Shown: positions 45,479 to 55,274, numbered from the stretch's first letter. The stretch: 64,000 nucleotides of DNA from Arenibacter sp. P308M17 (GCF_003426735.1 NZ_QVON01000003.1:310001-374000), one strand, 5' to 3'. Translations and numbers: made by a program. Notes: a model not told the origin generated them from the letters alone.

Positions 45479-46818
45479 TAGCTTCTATTAAAAGTTAACC
45501 TCATGGCTTTTCGTTCCTTGGAGAAATTACCGTCCCAATAGGCCAAATGGCCGTTTACAAAGGTATGGCTTATCCTGGATTTGAACGTGTTTCCTTCAAA
45601 GGGAGACCATCCACATTTATAAGCGATATTTTCCTTGGTCACTTTCCAGGGATTGTTAATATCCAGCACCACCAAATCGGCATAAAAACCTTCCCGAATA
45701 TAACCACGTTTTTTTATTTGGAATAATTTGGCCGGATTATGGCACATTTTCTCCACAATTTTTTCCAGGCTTATCTGTCCGCTATTGTACCTTTCCAACA
45801 TTGCCGGCAGGGCATGTTGCACCAAAGGGCCTCCAGAGGGAGCGGAAGTGTAAACATTGTTCTTCTCATCTAAGGTATGCGGGGCATGGTCCGTGGCAAC
45901 AACATCTATTCGGTCGTCCAATAAGGCCTTCCAAAGTTGATCCCTATCCGATGCCGTTTTAACGGCAGGATTCCATTTAATCAAGCTACCTTTGGTATCG
46001 TAATCCGCTTCTGAAAACCAAAGGTGGTGAATACAGACCTCCGCTGTAATTTTTTTATCCTCCAAGGGAATATCGTTCCTAAAAAGTTCGGTTTCCTTTC
46101 CTGTAGACAGGTGAAAGACATGAAATCTTGCCCCGGTCTTTTTGGCTAGGGCTATGGCCCTGGAGGAAGAAAGGTAACAGGCTTCGGCACTCCGTATCAA
46201 AGGATGGTATTTTACAGGAATATCGTCTCCATACTGCGCCATATAAATGGCCAAATTTGCCTTGATGGTAGACTCGTCCTCGCAATGTGCGGAAATGACC
46301 ATCTCCGTATTCCTAAATATTTTTTCTATCACCGCTTCATTGTCTACCAACATATTGCCCGTAGAGGACCCTAAAAAGAGTTTGATCCCAGAACAGGCAT
46401 TCTTATCCAATTTTTTTATCTCTTCCAAATTATCATTGGTACCTCCGAACAAAAAGGAGTAATTGGCAAAGGCAGTGTTTTTGGCCATTTCAAACTTTTG
46501 TTCCAAGGCCTCGATAGTGGTTGTCTGTGGATTGGTATTGGGCTGTTCCATAAAGGAGGTTATTCCGCCGGCAACCGCCGCCCTACTTTCCGTAGCAATG
46601 GTCCCCTTATGGGTCAGACCAGGTTCCCTAAAATGCACTTGATCGTCTATGGCCCCCGGTATTACATACTTACCTTCCAAATCCATGACCTTGGTAGCGC
46701 TATCGGATGAAATTACAGTTTCAATCTTAAGAATAATATCGTCTTCCAGCAGTATATCGGCAGGGAATATTTTATTGTCATTGACAATTTTAGCGTTCTT
46801 TAAAAGTAATCTTCCCAT
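45478..46818 (-). CDS. pyrC: Dihydroorotase
   Basis: The 446-residue amidohydrolase carries DDQVHFREPGLTHKG, IKLFLGSSTGNM, ISAHCED, CIHHLWF and ATDHAPHTLDEK, the metal and substrate positions of class I dihydroorotase, which interconverts carbamoyl-aspartate and dihydroorotate in pyrimidine synthesis. The first His of the usual HxH is Gln60, with His62 kept; I recall this variant as usual in Bacteroidota copies, so activity is probably retained. It lies 1 base after the mannosyltransferase gene and overlaps the DUF4296 gene. Confidence 0.9.
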   Translation of the reverse strand: MGRLLLKNAKIVNDNKIFPADILLEDDIILKIETVISSDSATKVMDLEGKYVIPGAIDDQVHFREPGLTHKGTIATESRAAVAGGITSFMEQPNTNPQTTTIEALEQKFEMAKNTAFANYSFLFGGTNDNLEEIKKLDKNACSGIKLFLGSSTGNMLVDNEAVIEKIFRNTEMVISAHCEDESTIKANLAIYMAQYGDDIPVKYHPLIRSAEACYLSSSRAIALAKKTGARFHVFHLSTGKETELFRNDIPLEDKKITAEVCIHHLWFSEADYDTKGSLIKWNPAVKTASDRDQLWKALLDDRIDVVATDHAPHTLDEKNNVYTSAPSGGPLVQHALPAMLERYNSGQISLEKIVEKMCHNPAKLFQIKKRGYIREGFYADLVVLDINNPWKVTKENIAYKCGWSPFEGNTFKSRISHTFVNGHLAYWDGNFSKERKAMRLTFNRS

Positions 46819-46819
46819 C

Positions 46820-47548
46820 TTAAAATTTCTTTTTGTGAAACAAACTGCGCAACTTCATCTGCACTACCCCGAACACGGCCTCATTGATAATGGAAGCGCT
46901 CATTTTTGATTTTCCCCTTATTCTATCCGTAAAAATAATTGGAACCTCCTCAATTTTATAATTTTGAAGATGGGCCCTGAACTTCATCTCGATTTGAAAG
47001 GCATAACCTATAAATTTAATGGAATCCAAATTGATGGTTTCCAAGACCTCTCTCCTATAACAAACAAATCCGGCCGTAGGATCGTGCACCTTCATCCCGG
47101 TTATCAACTTTACATAAAATGAGGCCCCATAGGACAACAATATCCTATGTAAGGGCCAATTTACCACATTAATTCCCTTTTTGTAACGCGATCCCACGGC
47201 CACATCCGCCCCATCAATACAGGCTTGGCGCAATCTTATAAGGTCTGAAGGGGCGTGTGAGAAATCCGCATCCATCTCAAAAATATATTCATACTTTCTT
47301 TCAATGGCCCATTTAAATCCATGGATATAGGCTGTTCCCAATCCAGACTTACCGTGTCTTATCTCTAGGAACAAACGATCGGAATAGTGTTCCTGCAAAA
47401 TTGTTACCGCCTCCGCTGTACCGTCCGGGGAATTGTCATCTACAACTAGGATATGAAAATTCCCCTCCAAAGCAAAGACGGAATGAATAATGGGCTCAAT
47501 GTTTTCAATTTCATTGAAGGTAGGAATAATGACCAAGCTATCCGCCAT
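46820..47548 (-). CDS. Polyprenol-monophosphomannose synthase-like GT2
   Basis: The 242-residue GT-A enzyme has LVIIPTFNEIENIEPII, VVDDNSPDGTAE, the FEMDADFSHAP DxD motif and the TAGFVCYRREVLE and IRGKSKMS segments of DPM1-type enzymes, without C-terminal membrane helices. It should transfer mannose (or a similar hexose) from a nucleotide donor to a lipid phosphate. First gene of a three-gene run with pyrC and the DUF4296 gene. Confidence 0.87.
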   Translation of the reverse strand: MADSLVIIPTFNEIENIEPIIHSVFALEGNFHILVVDDNSPDGTAEAVTILQEHYSDRLFLEIRHGKSGLGTAYIHGFKWAIERKYEYIFEMDADFSHAPSDLIRLRQACIDGADVAVGSRYKKGINVVNWPLHRILLSYGASFYVKLITGMKVHDPTAGFVCYRREVLETINLDSIKFIGYAFQIEMKFRAHLQNYKIEEVPIIFTDRIRGKSKMSASIINEAVFGVVQMKLRSLFHKKKF

Positions 47549-47874
47549 CTAGGTATCGTAATTTTAACAAAAATAGTATTTTAAAAACTGTAGTGAAATA
47601 TGGGGGAAGATTTATGATTTTTTTAATGATTCCATATTTTGGCGCATATTTGATTTCTTATCTTTTTACATGGATTTGGTCCCAAAAAAGCTTAGGTTTG
47701 GGATGATTTTTTCTCGACCTAAAAAATATTTGGTCCCCATACTTAAATTATAAGGGCCCAATGGCATTACTTTAACACTAAAGTGGATGAAATGTACGTT
47801 GTTAGCAATAACATCGCCCAAGTATAAGAAGGTAGGCATTGGGTAATTTTTATATTAAAAACTGTACCGTATAA
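47549..47874. promoter_or_regulatory. Divergent promoter region; -7 box at 47568-47575 (minus)
   Basis: The minus strand has TATTTTTG at 47568-47575, about 20 bases before the mannosyltransferase ATG. ATTTGGTCCC occurs twice (about 47674 and 47729) in the same orientation. No gene is apparent in the 326 bases. Confidence 0.5.
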
Positions 47875-48540
47875 ATGGACGCCATATTAAGAAATGAGTA
47901 TACTGCAGATTGGATAACCATTATCCTATTTTCCAGTATCTTTTTTATGGTACTGGCCAAAACTGCTTTTTATGGCCGTTTCCTGAACTATATCATCTTA
48001 CCTTTCAATAACAAATATATCTTCCTTTACCAAAAGAAGGACAAACCATTCAATTGGTTCAATATTTTTTTCAGCATTTTCCAATTACTCAATTTTTCCC
48101 TTTTCCTGTATTTTGCACATACCATTTTTTTCAAAGTTCCGGACGGACAACAGCTTCTGACCTACGGTAGTATCTTAGTATCGCTTCTTTTATTTTTTAC
48201 ATTTAAAATACTCTTGCAATTGGGCAACGGTTTTATATTTAATAGCAAGAAGATCATTTCGGAAATAATTTTCAAAAAACTCTCCTACCTGAACTATAGT
48301 GGCCTTGTGATGCTCTTTGCCAATCTTCTATTGAATTATGTTGTCAAGGGATCCAAAACAGTAGTTATTATAGGTCTTTTAATGGTATTCCTCATAAATG
48401 CCATTGGTTGGACAACAACATTACGAAATCATCAAAATTTCATAGCCAACAATTTTGTGTATTTTATTTTGTACCTTTGCGCTCTTGAAATAGCACCAAT
48501 TATTATAGTTGGGAACTATCTAATAGATCGAAACCTATGA
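47875..48540 (+). CDS. DUF4271 membrane protein
   Basis: The 221-residue protein has about five to six membrane helices and no soluble domain. It matches the Bacteroidota DUF4271 family, which is regularly encoded directly before uroporphyrinogen-III synthase. Function unknown. Its stop overlaps the hemD start by 4 bases, implying coupled translation. Confidence 0.85.
   Translation: MDAILRNEYTADWITIILFSSIFFMVLAKTAFYGRFLNYIILPFNNKYIFLYQKKDKPFNWFNIFFSIFQLLNFSLFLYFAHTIFFKVPDGQQLLTYGSILVSLLLFFTFKILLQLGNGFIFNSKKIISEIIFKKLSYLNYSGLVMLFANLLLNYVVKGSKTVVIIGLLMVFLINAIGWTTTLRNHQNFIANNFVYFILYLCALEIAPIIIVGNYLIDRNL
48472..48479 (+). promoter_or_regulatory. Possible internal -7 box for hemD
   Basis: TACCTTTG inside the end of the DUF4271 gene, about 58 bases before the hemD start, matches TAnnTTTG. 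Confidence 0.35.
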
Positions 48541-49283
48541 AAGTAAAAACGATTTTGGTTTCACAGCCAGAACCCAAGATGGAAAACTCCCCTTATTCCA
48601 AGTTGATCGATAAGGAGAAAATAAAGGTTGATTTTAGACCTTTTATCCACGTGGAAGGTGTTGATGCGAAAATGGTCCGACAACAAAAAATTGACCTTAA
48701 AAATTTTACCGCCATTATCCTTACCAGTAGGAATGCCGTAGATCATTTCTTCAGGATCGCAGAGGAAATGAGGTTTAAGGTTCCCGATACGATGAAATAT
48801 TTTTGCCAATCAGAGGCAGTGGCCTACTATTTGCAAAAGTATGTTGTATACCGAAAGCGTAAAATATATGTCGGGAAAATGAATTTCCCCGATCTAAGTA
48901 CTTTGTTCAAAAAATACAAGGACGAAAAATTTTTATTGCCCTCCTCTGACGTACTTAAACCGATAGTTCCCGAAACGCTTAATAGTCTGGGAATAGATTG
49001 GACCAGGGGCATTTTTTACAAAACGGTCATTAGCGATCTTTCGGACCTAAGGGATGTGTACTATGATGTATTGGTGTTCTTTAGCCCTTCTGGGATAGAA
49101 TCCTTGTTAAAGAATTTCCCCGATTTTAAACAGAACGAGACCAGAATAGCGGTTTTTGGAAATTCAACGGTAAAAGCGGCTACGGAGGCAGGGTTGCGAA
49201 TAGACATTCAGGCCCCCACCCCGGAAACGCCTTCCATGACCATGGCACTGCAGCGATACATTACCAGTGTAAACAAAAAATAA
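48537..49283 (+). CDS. hemD: Uroporphyrinogen-III synthase
   Basis: The 248-residue protein has the two-lobed HemD pattern with weak overall conservation: TILVSQPEP at the N terminus, IILTSRNAVDHFF in the first lobe, and VLVFFSPSGIESLLKNF and IAVFGNSTVKAATEAG in the second. It closes hydroxymethylbilane to uroporphyrinogen III in haem synthesis. Other haem genes are not in view. Confidence 0.87.
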   Translation: MKVKTILVSQPEPKMENSPYSKLIDKEKIKVDFRPFIHVEGVDAKMVRQQKIDLKNFTAIILTSRNAVDHFFRIAEEMRFKVPDTMKYFCQSEAVAYYLQKYVVYRKRKIYVGKMNFPDLSTLFKKYKDEKFLLPSSDVLKPIVPETLNSLGIDWTRGIFYKTVISDLSDLRDVYYDVLVFFSPSGIESLLKNFPDFKQNETRIAVFGNSTVKAATEAGLRIDIQAPTPETPSMTMALQRYITSVNKK

Positions 49284-49320
49284 TTATTGCCTAAGTATTA
49301 ATTAGGCGATTACCTCCTTA

Positions 49321-49350
49321 TAAAAATCCCGGGCATGCCCGGGATTTTTA
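49321..49350. terminator. Bidirectional terminator between hemD and pckA
   Basis: AAAAATCCCGGG CATG CCCGGGATTTTT is a perfect palindrome flanked by A- and T-runs, placed between convergent genes. Confidence 0.92.
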
Positions 49351-49352
49351 TG

Positions 49353-50969
49353 TTAGAACGCATAGCGTTGCGGTCCTCCACGTCTTATTTCCTCATTGGC
49401 ATAGACTTCAAATTTCTTAAAGTTCTCGCGAAAGGCATTGGTCAATTTAAAGGCCGTTTTGTAATAGGCATCATCATTGTTCCAGGTGGCCCGTGGACTT
49501 AGCACACTTGTAGGGACTCCAGGACATTCCCTGGGCTGTGCCACTCCAAAAACGGAGTGGATATGGTATTTATCATAACTGTAGAGTCCCAGTTCACCAC
49601 TTAATGCTGCATGGATCATGGCCCTGGTATATTTCAATTTCATTCTGGTACCCACTCCGTAAGGGCCACCGGTCCAACCCGTATTTACCAACCATACGTT
49701 TACTCCCGCGTCCAACATTTTTTTACTGAGCATTTCTGCATACTTGGTTGGATGTAACGGCATAAACGGCGCCCCAAAACAGGCCGAAAAACTGGGTACC
49801 GGTTCCACCACCCCCGCCTCGGTGCCGGCCACCTTGGCAGTATATCCCGAAATAAAATGATAAGCGGCCTGACTAGGGGTAAGCTTGGATATTGGGGGCA
49901 ATACCCCAAAGGCATCGGCAGTTAAAAAGAAAATATTTTTTGGATCCTTGCCTATAGAGGGCATCTGTATATTATCTATATTATAAATGGGATAACTTAC
50001 CCTGGTATTTTGGGTAATAGAGGTATTTTCAAAGTCTACCACCCCATTGGCGTCCAGGACCACATTCTCCAAAAGCGCCCCTTTCCTGATAGCTCCATAA
50101 ATTTCAGGTTCGTTTTCTTCCGAAAGATTAATGACCTTGGCATAACAGCCCCCTTCAAAATTAAACACCGTATTCTCTTTGGTCCAACCATGTTCATCAT
50201 CCCCTATCAATTTTCTAAGGGGATCTGCCGATAAGGTAGTCTTTCCCGTTCCTGACAGTCCAAAAAAGATGGCAGTATCCCCATCCTTGCCCACATTTGC
50301 CGAACAATGCATGGGAAGGCAATTCTTAAATACCGGAAGAATAAAATTAAGCGCAGAGAATATCCCCTTTTTAATTTCTCCAGTATAACCGGTACCTCCT
50401 ATCAAGGCAATTTTTCGGGTAAAATTTAAGATGGCAAAATTATGCTGCCTAGTCCCATCCTCCGCTGCCTTTACCATAAATCCAGGGGCATTGATCACCG
50501 TCCATTCCGGGTCAAAACCAGCCAACTGCTCTTCTGTAGGCCTTAAAAACATATTATAGGCAAACATATTGGACCAAGGATATTCATTAATGACCCTAAT
50601 GTTCATCCTATAATCCTCGTCCGCACATGCATAACAATCCCTTACATAAAGCTCCTTTTCGTTGAGATATGTAATGACCTTGTTGTACAGGGCATCAAAC
50701 CTTTCGCTGTCAAAAGGTATATTCACATTGCCCCACCAAATTTTATCGGCCGTAATATCATCCTTAACAATAAACCTGTCCAGGGGCGACCTCCCTGTAA
50801 ATTCGCCTGTATTTATGGCCAAAGCTCCGGTGGAAGAGGTGAGTCCCATACCCTTTTCTACTGTAATTTCATGTAGTTTGGATGGTGACAATTGGTAATG
50901 GATTGTTTTAGCGGTTATACCATAATTTTCCAACGCAATCGATTTCGTTGACAGTGTTGATGAATTCAT
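49353..50969 (-). CDS. pckA: Phosphoenolpyruvate carboxykinase (ATP)
   Basis: The 538-residue enzyme converts oxaloacetate and ATP to PEP and CO2 in gluconeogenesis. The kinase-1 P-loop FGLSGTGKTTLS, the metal-binding IGDDEHGW and the R-binding TGRSPLDRF segment are all present, and length matches ATP-type PEPCK. It is a single gene closed by the shared terminator. Confidence 0.96.
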   Translation of the reverse strand: MNSSTLSTKSIALENYGITAKTIHYQLSPSKLHEITVEKGMGLTSSTGALAINTGEFTGRSPLDRFIVKDDITADKIWWGNVNIPFDSERFDALYNKVITYLNEKELYVRDCYACADEDYRMNIRVINEYPWSNMFAYNMFLRPTEEQLAGFDPEWTVINAPGFMVKAAEDGTRQHNFAILNFTRKIALIGGTGYTGEIKKGIFSALNFILPVFKNCLPMHCSANVGKDGDTAIFFGLSGTGKTTLSADPLRKLIGDDEHGWTKENTVFNFEGGCYAKVINLSEENEPEIYGAIRKGALLENVVLDANGVVDFENTSITQNTRVSYPIYNIDNIQMPSIGKDPKNIFFLTADAFGVLPPISKLTPSQAAYHFISGYTAKVAGTEAGVVEPVPSFSACFGAPFMPLHPTKYAEMLSKKMLDAGVNVWLVNTGWTGGPYGVGTRMKLKYTRAMIHAALSGELGLYSYDKYHIHSVFGVAQPRECPGVPTSVLSPRATWNNDDAYYKTAFKLTNAFRENFKKFEVYANEEIRRGGPQRYAF

Positions 50970-51013
50970 AATAGTTGAGTTTTATTAAAGAATATATGTG
51001 TTCCCTGGGTTTG

Positions 51014-51412
51014 TTAATTTGGATTCGATGGTTCCCTACGAAGCACCTTAATGCCCAAAAGTATCCAACCAATAACAAGGAGAATTCCTCCTAGGGGAGT
51101 TAAAAGTGCCAGTTTCTTAAAATCAAAGCCGGAAAGTTCATTGGTGGCCAAGAGGTAAATTGAAAAAGAGAAGCATACCACACCGGCTACGATAAAATAA
51201 TACACTATCTTTTTGTTTGCGTTTCCCAAGAGGTTACAACCCCCTAAAATCATCAGGAACAAAGCGTGGTACATTTGATATTTCACTCCCGTTTCAAAGG
51301 TAACGATTGCCTTGGCATCAATCATTTTTTCCAAACCATGTGCCCCAAAGGCCCCCAAAAGAATTGCGGTTATACCGAAAAATATACCCGTGCCAAAAAT
51401 TGTTTTGTTCAT
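51014..51412 (-). CDS. DUF423 small membrane protein
   Basis: The 132-residue protein has four membrane helices and the N-terminal GAFGAHGLEK motif with a downstream YQMYHALFL segment, both characteristic of DUF423 (YgdD-like). Function unknown. It is just upstream of pckA on the same strand, 44 bases away, so shared transcription is possible. Confidence 0.88.
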   Translation of the reverse strand: MNKTIFGTGIFFGITAILLGAFGAHGLEKMIDAKAIVTFETGVKYQMYHALFLMILGGCNLLGNANKKIVYYFIVAGVVCFSFSIYLLATNELSGFDFKKLALLTPLGGILLVIGWILLGIKVLRREPSNPN

Positions 51413-51489
51413 AACTTATTAATGCTTATTTTTTACAAATATAACAATTTGATACCTTAGTATCCGTGAAATAGAAAAGGAAAAAACCA

Positions 51490-52863
51490 ATGCGCAGAAA
51501 AATACTTGTTGCGGGTACCGGAAAATCCACTACCTACTTATTTGATTATTTATTACAAAAAGCGGATGCGGAGAATTTACATATTACTATCTGCGACCTA
51601 AATCCTGAGATCCTTTCCGATAAAATAAAATTACATAATTCCTGTACTATTTTAAAATTGGACATTTTAAATGACCGGGAAAGAAGTAGGGCCATAAAAA
51701 ATTCGGACATTGTCATTTCAATGCTCCCTGCCAAATTTCATATCCAGGTCGCAGAAGACTGTATCCGCTTTTCAAAACATTTGGTCACCGCCTCCTATAT
51801 AAGCGATGAAATAAAGGCCTTGGACCAACAGGCCAAAGAAAAAGGCTTGGTCTTTATGAACGAAATTGGTTTGGACCCGGGTATAGACCACATGAGTGCC
51901 ATGCAGGTTATAGACAACATAAGGGAAAAAGGCGGAAAAATTATTCTCTTCGAATCCTTCACCGGTGGGTTGGTGGCCCCTGAAAGCGACAACAACCTGT
52001 GGAACTATAAATTTACATGGAACCCCAGAAATGTGGTGGTGGCCGGGCAGGGCGGGGTCGCTAAATTTATTCAGGAAGGCACTTACAAATATATTCCCTA
52101 CCACAAGCTATTTAGAAGAACCGAATTTCTGGATATAGAAGGTTACGGGAAATTTGAAGTATACGCCAACAGGGACTCCCTTAAATATAGGGAAGCCTAT
52201 GGCCTGGAAAAAGTACTTACCTTATATAGGGGCACTATGCGTAGGGTAGGCTTCTCTAAGGCATGGAATATGTTCGTACAATTGGGAATGACCGATGACA
52301 GCTATACCATTGGGAATTCTGAAGGAATGTCTTATCGCGAATATGTTAACCTATTTCTCCCATATTCGCCCACCAACACGGTAGAACTGAAATTGCGACA
52401 TTATCTTAAAATAGACCAGGATGATATTATGTGGGAAAAATTAATGGAATTGCACTTATTTGATTCCAATAGGAAAATAGCATTGAAAAACGCCACTCCA
52501 GCCCAAATTTTGCAAAGAATACTGGAGGACAGTTGGACCCTGGCCAGTACGGACAAGGATATGATAGTGATGTACCACAAATTTGGGTACGAACTTAACG
52601 GAAAAAGGGAACAGTTGGATGCCAATACAGTGGTCATTGGCAAGGACCGTACCTATACCGCCATGGCCAAAACCGTTGGGTTGCCGGTTGCCATGGCCAC
52701 CTTATTGATATTAAACAAAAAAATTACCACTCCAGGAGTACAATTACCTATTAAACGTGAGGTCTACGAACCTATTTTGAAGCAACTTAAAAGCCATGGC
52801 ATCCACTTTAAGGAATACCAGGTACCCTACCTTGGGTACAATCCCGACTCTGTTGCTAGCTAA
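51490..52863 (+). CDS. Saccharopine dehydrogenase-family protein
   Basis: The 457-residue protein has an N-terminal Rossmann domain (KILVAGTGKSTTYLFDYLL) and the saccharopine-reductase-type middle, including VTASYISDEIKALD, MNEIGLDPGIDHMSA and YRGTMRRVGFSKAWNMF. Family members reduce or oxidise saccharopine in lysine metabolism; the direction and substrate here are not fixed. An Lrp/AsnC regulator gene follows 48 bases later, which fits amino-acid metabolism. Confidence 0.88.
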   Translation: MRRKILVAGTGKSTTYLFDYLLQKADAENLHITICDLNPEILSDKIKLHNSCTILKLDILNDRERSRAIKNSDIVISMLPAKFHIQVAEDCIRFSKHLVTASYISDEIKALDQQAKEKGLVFMNEIGLDPGIDHMSAMQVIDNIREKGGKIILFESFTGGLVAPESDNNLWNYKFTWNPRNVVVAGQGGVAKFIQEGTYKYIPYHKLFRRTEFLDIEGYGKFEVYANRDSLKYREAYGLEKVLTLYRGTMRRVGFSKAWNMFVQLGMTDDSYTIGNSEGMSYREYVNLFLPYSPTNTVELKLRHYLKIDQDDIMWEKLMELHLFDSNRKIALKNATPAQILQRILEDSWTLASTDKDMIVMYHKFGYELNGKREQLDANTVVIGKDRTYTAMAKTVGLPVAMATLLILNKKITTPGVQLPIKREVYEPILKQLKSHGIHFKEYQVPYLGYNPDSVAS

Positions 52864-52911
52864 GATATAAAACCATTTTGGTATCTTTATATGGAAATTG
52901 AAGTATAACCG

Positions 52912-53382
52912 ATGAAATCCAATAGCGAAAACATAAAAATTGACGGTATCGATAAGAAGATACTACGATTTTTAATGGCCGATGCCAGAAAGCCAGTTCT
53001 GGAAATTGCCAGAAAAATCGGGATTTCCGGCGCTGCCATTCATCAGAGGCTGCGAAAATTGGAAGCTTCAGGTTTAATTGCAGGCTCAAAATTCATTATC
53101 AACCCTAAGGTTTTGGGGTACACTACCATGGCCTATATCGGGATATACCTGGACAAGGCCATGAGCAATCCGTTGGCCGTTAAAGAGCTGCAAAAAATTC
53201 CCGAGGTCCTGGAATGCCATTATACCACAGGAAACTGGTCCATTCTCATAAAAGTGCTCTGCCGGGACAACGAACATCTGATGCATGTACTCAACAGGGA
53301 TATACAGCAGATAGAAGGGGTTTCCAGAACAGAGACCTTTATTTCCTTGGAGCAGCAAATAGACCGACAAATTACAATTTAA
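52912..53382 (+). CDS. Lrp/AsnC-family regulator
   Basis: The 156-residue protein has an N-terminal winged helix-turn-helix (about 10-60, LEIARKIGISGAAIHQRLRKL) and a C-terminal RAM effector domain (about 75-150) with the AYIGIYLDKA and GNWSILIKVLCRD strands. Lrp-type regulators bind amino acids and form octamers. Position suggests control of the saccharopine dehydrogenase gene. Confidence 0.92.
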   Translation: MKSNSENIKIDGIDKKILRFLMADARKPVLEIARKIGISGAAIHQRLRKLEASGLIAGSKFIINPKVLGYTTMAYIGIYLDKAMSNPLAVKELQKIPEVLECHYTTGNWSILIKVLCRDNEHLMHVLNRDIQQIEGVSRTETFISLEQQIDRQITI

Positions 53383-53408
53383 TATTTGGATTGAATCTAA
53401 ATAAGTGC

Positions 53409-53416
53409 TATTTTTG
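53409..53416 (+). promoter_or_regulatory. -7 promoter box of the unknown 106-residue gene
   Basis: TATTTTTG matches TAnnTTTG and lies only 5 bases before the ATG at 53422, so the transcript would have almost no leader. Confidence 0.45.
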
Positions 53417-53421
53417 CCCTT

Positions 53422-53742
53422 ATGACCACAGTTTTCAGTTCAAAATTCTATACCCTATATCAATCCGATGTTGATCGGTGTTTTTATATAGATTTCGGAC
53501 AAAAGACGGTTAAATTATCTTTTTGCCAATTACTTGCCCTGCGTCAAAAAGTACATTCCATTTCTATTGAGGACCATTTTGATTCCGACATGAACAAACA
53601 TGGCTTTGAAGTCTTAATGCTCTGCAACAAGGAGCATTTATTTCTCTTGAACACCTTTGAAATTTTGGACCTTATGGATCTTGTACAGCATAGCTTTGCC
53701 CTTTTGGGCATATCTTCCGAAATACCTATGATTACTTCATAA
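53422..53742 (+). CDS. Small conserved-looking protein of unknown function
   Basis: The 106-residue soluble protein has no signal peptide or membrane helix. It is rich in aromatic residues and has three Cys residues (in DRCFYID, LSFCQLL and MLCNKEH) without a metal-site spacing. I do not recognise the family with certainty; small proteins of this sort are often found next to ferritin in Flavobacteriia, possibly DUF6686. Normal codon use and a promoter box support it as real. Confidence 0.7.
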   Translation: MTTVFSSKFYTLYQSDVDRCFYIDFGQKTVKLSFCQLLALRQKVHSISIEDHFDSDMNKHGFEVLMLCNKEHLFLLNTFEILDLMDLVQHSFALLGISSEIPMITS

Positions 53743-53883
53743 TTCCATGTATAATTGAACTTAGACCAATTATAAATTAGTTGGCCAATTATTAATTGCC
53801 CCCCCTATTTAGTATCTTTATATCTATCTAAAGGATACGTCCATTTTAGGATGCGATCCAAGTTTAACCATAAAAATTATACC

Positions 53884-54396
53884 ATGAAAGATATAGCCAG
53901 ACAAAGAATGAGCATTAAGGTCAGTACAATGGATCTGCTGAACAGTCAAATAAAAATGGAAGCCCATGCATCGGCCTCTTATTTGGCCATGGCTTCCTGG
54001 TGCGAACAACATGCCTTTTTAAACAGTGCGGAATTCTTTTATCAACAAGCAGAGGAGGAAAGGGAGCATATGATGAAAATATTCAAATTTGTGGCGGATT
54101 GCGGGGGAATTTCCATTTCTCCACAGGTAGACCAGATCAACCACGATTTTTCCCATTTGGAAGAAGTTTTCGAAACCGCCCTGGATCAGGAAATTAAGGT
54201 TACCAAGTCTATCTATAACATATTATCCGTTGCCAGGAAAGATCAGGACTATCTGGTGGAGAATTTCCTTCAATGGTTTATTAACGAGCAATTGGAGGAA
54301 GAGAAAACCTTTAGGGATATATTGGACCTTTTTGATGTTATGGGAAGGGACGGAATAGCCCTTAAATTTATCGACGAGCGCATTAAGACCGAATAG
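53884..54396 (+). CDS. ftnA: Non-haem ferritin
   Basis: From ATG 53884 the 170-residue protein is a four-helix ferritin with the ferroxidase ligands Glu26 (IKMEAHASASYLAMA), Glu59 and His62 (QAEEEREHMMKIF), and a later helix with FINEQLEEE. It forms a 24-mer that oxidises and stores iron. The in-frame ATG 53851 adds 11 residues not expected in the family. The gene ends before a bidirectional terminator. Confidence 0.92.
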   Translation: MKDIARQRMSIKVSTMDLLNSQIKMEAHASASYLAMASWCEQHAFLNSAEFFYQQAEEEREHMMKIFKFVADCGGISISPQVDQINHDFSHLEEVFETALDQEIKVTKSIYNILSVARKDQDYLVENFLQWFINEQLEEEKTFRDILDLFDVMGRDGIALKFIDERIKTE

Positions 54397-54522
54397 ACAC
54401 TAGGCAAAAAAATAAAAATTTCTTGAAACAGACTATCCTTTAAACAGACTTCAGGGAATTATTTAGATTAAACTAGGCCATGACGCTTTAAAATATAGCG
54501 GCATGGAACATTCCAATCATAA

Positions 54523-54554
54523 AAAAAGGGAGATGTACGTACATCTCCCTTTTT
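54523..54554. terminator. Bidirectional terminator after ferritin
   Basis: AAAAAGGGAGATGTAC and its exact complement GTACATCTCCCTTTTT form a 16-bp palindrome between the convergent ferritin and Zn-peptidase genes. Confidence 0.92.
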
Positions 54555-54578
54555 ATTTTCTTTATTCCCCGTGCTTGG

Positions 54579-55274
54579 TTAATCCCTATTTCCCAAAACT
54601 TGCATGGCCCAATAGACCAAGGTGGCCAAAGACCCTATGGCCGCAACCAAATAAGTACGGGCAGCCCATTTTAATGCATCCTCAGATCCTTTGTATTCTT
54701 CTTGGCTCACCATGTTTTTGTTCTTTAACCAAGCCAAGGCGCGGTTACTGGCATCGTATTCTACCGGTAGGGTAATAAAACTGAACAAGGTAGCAAGTCC
54801 CATCATGATCAGACCTGCCACGGCCACCCAATATCCCAGGCCAACTCCTGCTGCTGCCCCCAGCATAATACCGCCGAAGACCACCCACATGGACATTCCT
54901 GAGGTTACACTTACCACCGGTACCAATTTGGAACGCAGGGTCAACCATTCATAGGCCGTAGCATGTTGTACGGCATGTCCACATTCGTGGGCCGCAACGG
55001 CTGCTGCCGAAGCATTTCTTTGATTGTATACCCCTTCACTTAAATTTACCGTTTTATTTACCGGATTGTAGTGGTCCGTAAGCATTCCCGGTGTAGAAAT
55101 AACCTTTACATCCCTTATTCCATGGTCTGCCAACATTTTTTCGGCAATCTCGGCACCGCTCATCCCGTTACGCAAATGCACCTTGGAATAGTGCTTAAAT
55201 TTGCTCTTTAATTTATTACTGACCAACCAACTTACCAGAGCTATGGCACCTAGCAATATATAATACATCATCAT
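54579..55274 (-). CDS. Membrane zinc metallopeptidase, YugP-like (Zn_peptidase_2)
   Basis: The 231-residue protein has an N-terminal membrane helix, the zinc motif HECGH in AAVAAHECGHAVQHA (HExxH-type), and two to three C-terminal membrane helices, with NRALAWLKNKNMVS near the end. This is the layout of the YugP-like neutral zinc peptidases. The substrate is unknown; a membrane quality-control role is a guess. Confidence 0.9.
   Translation of the reverse strand: MMMYYILLGAIALVSWLVSNKLKSKFKHYSKVHLRNGMSGAEIAEKMLADHGIRDVKVISTPGMLTDHYNPVNKTVNLSEGVYNQRNASAAAVAAHECGHAVQHATAYEWLTLRSKLVPVVSVTSGMSMWVVFGGIMLGAAAGVGLGYWVAVAGLIMMGLATLFSFITLPVEYDASNRALAWLKNKNMVSQEEYKGSEDALKWAARTYLVAAIGSLATLVYWAMQVLGNRD

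Noticed and set aside
45478-46818. Gln60 replacing the first metal His of dihydroorotase as a sign of inactivity
   Set aside because: I recall DDQVHFREPG as the usual form in Bacteroidota dihydroorotases, and all other metal positions are intact.
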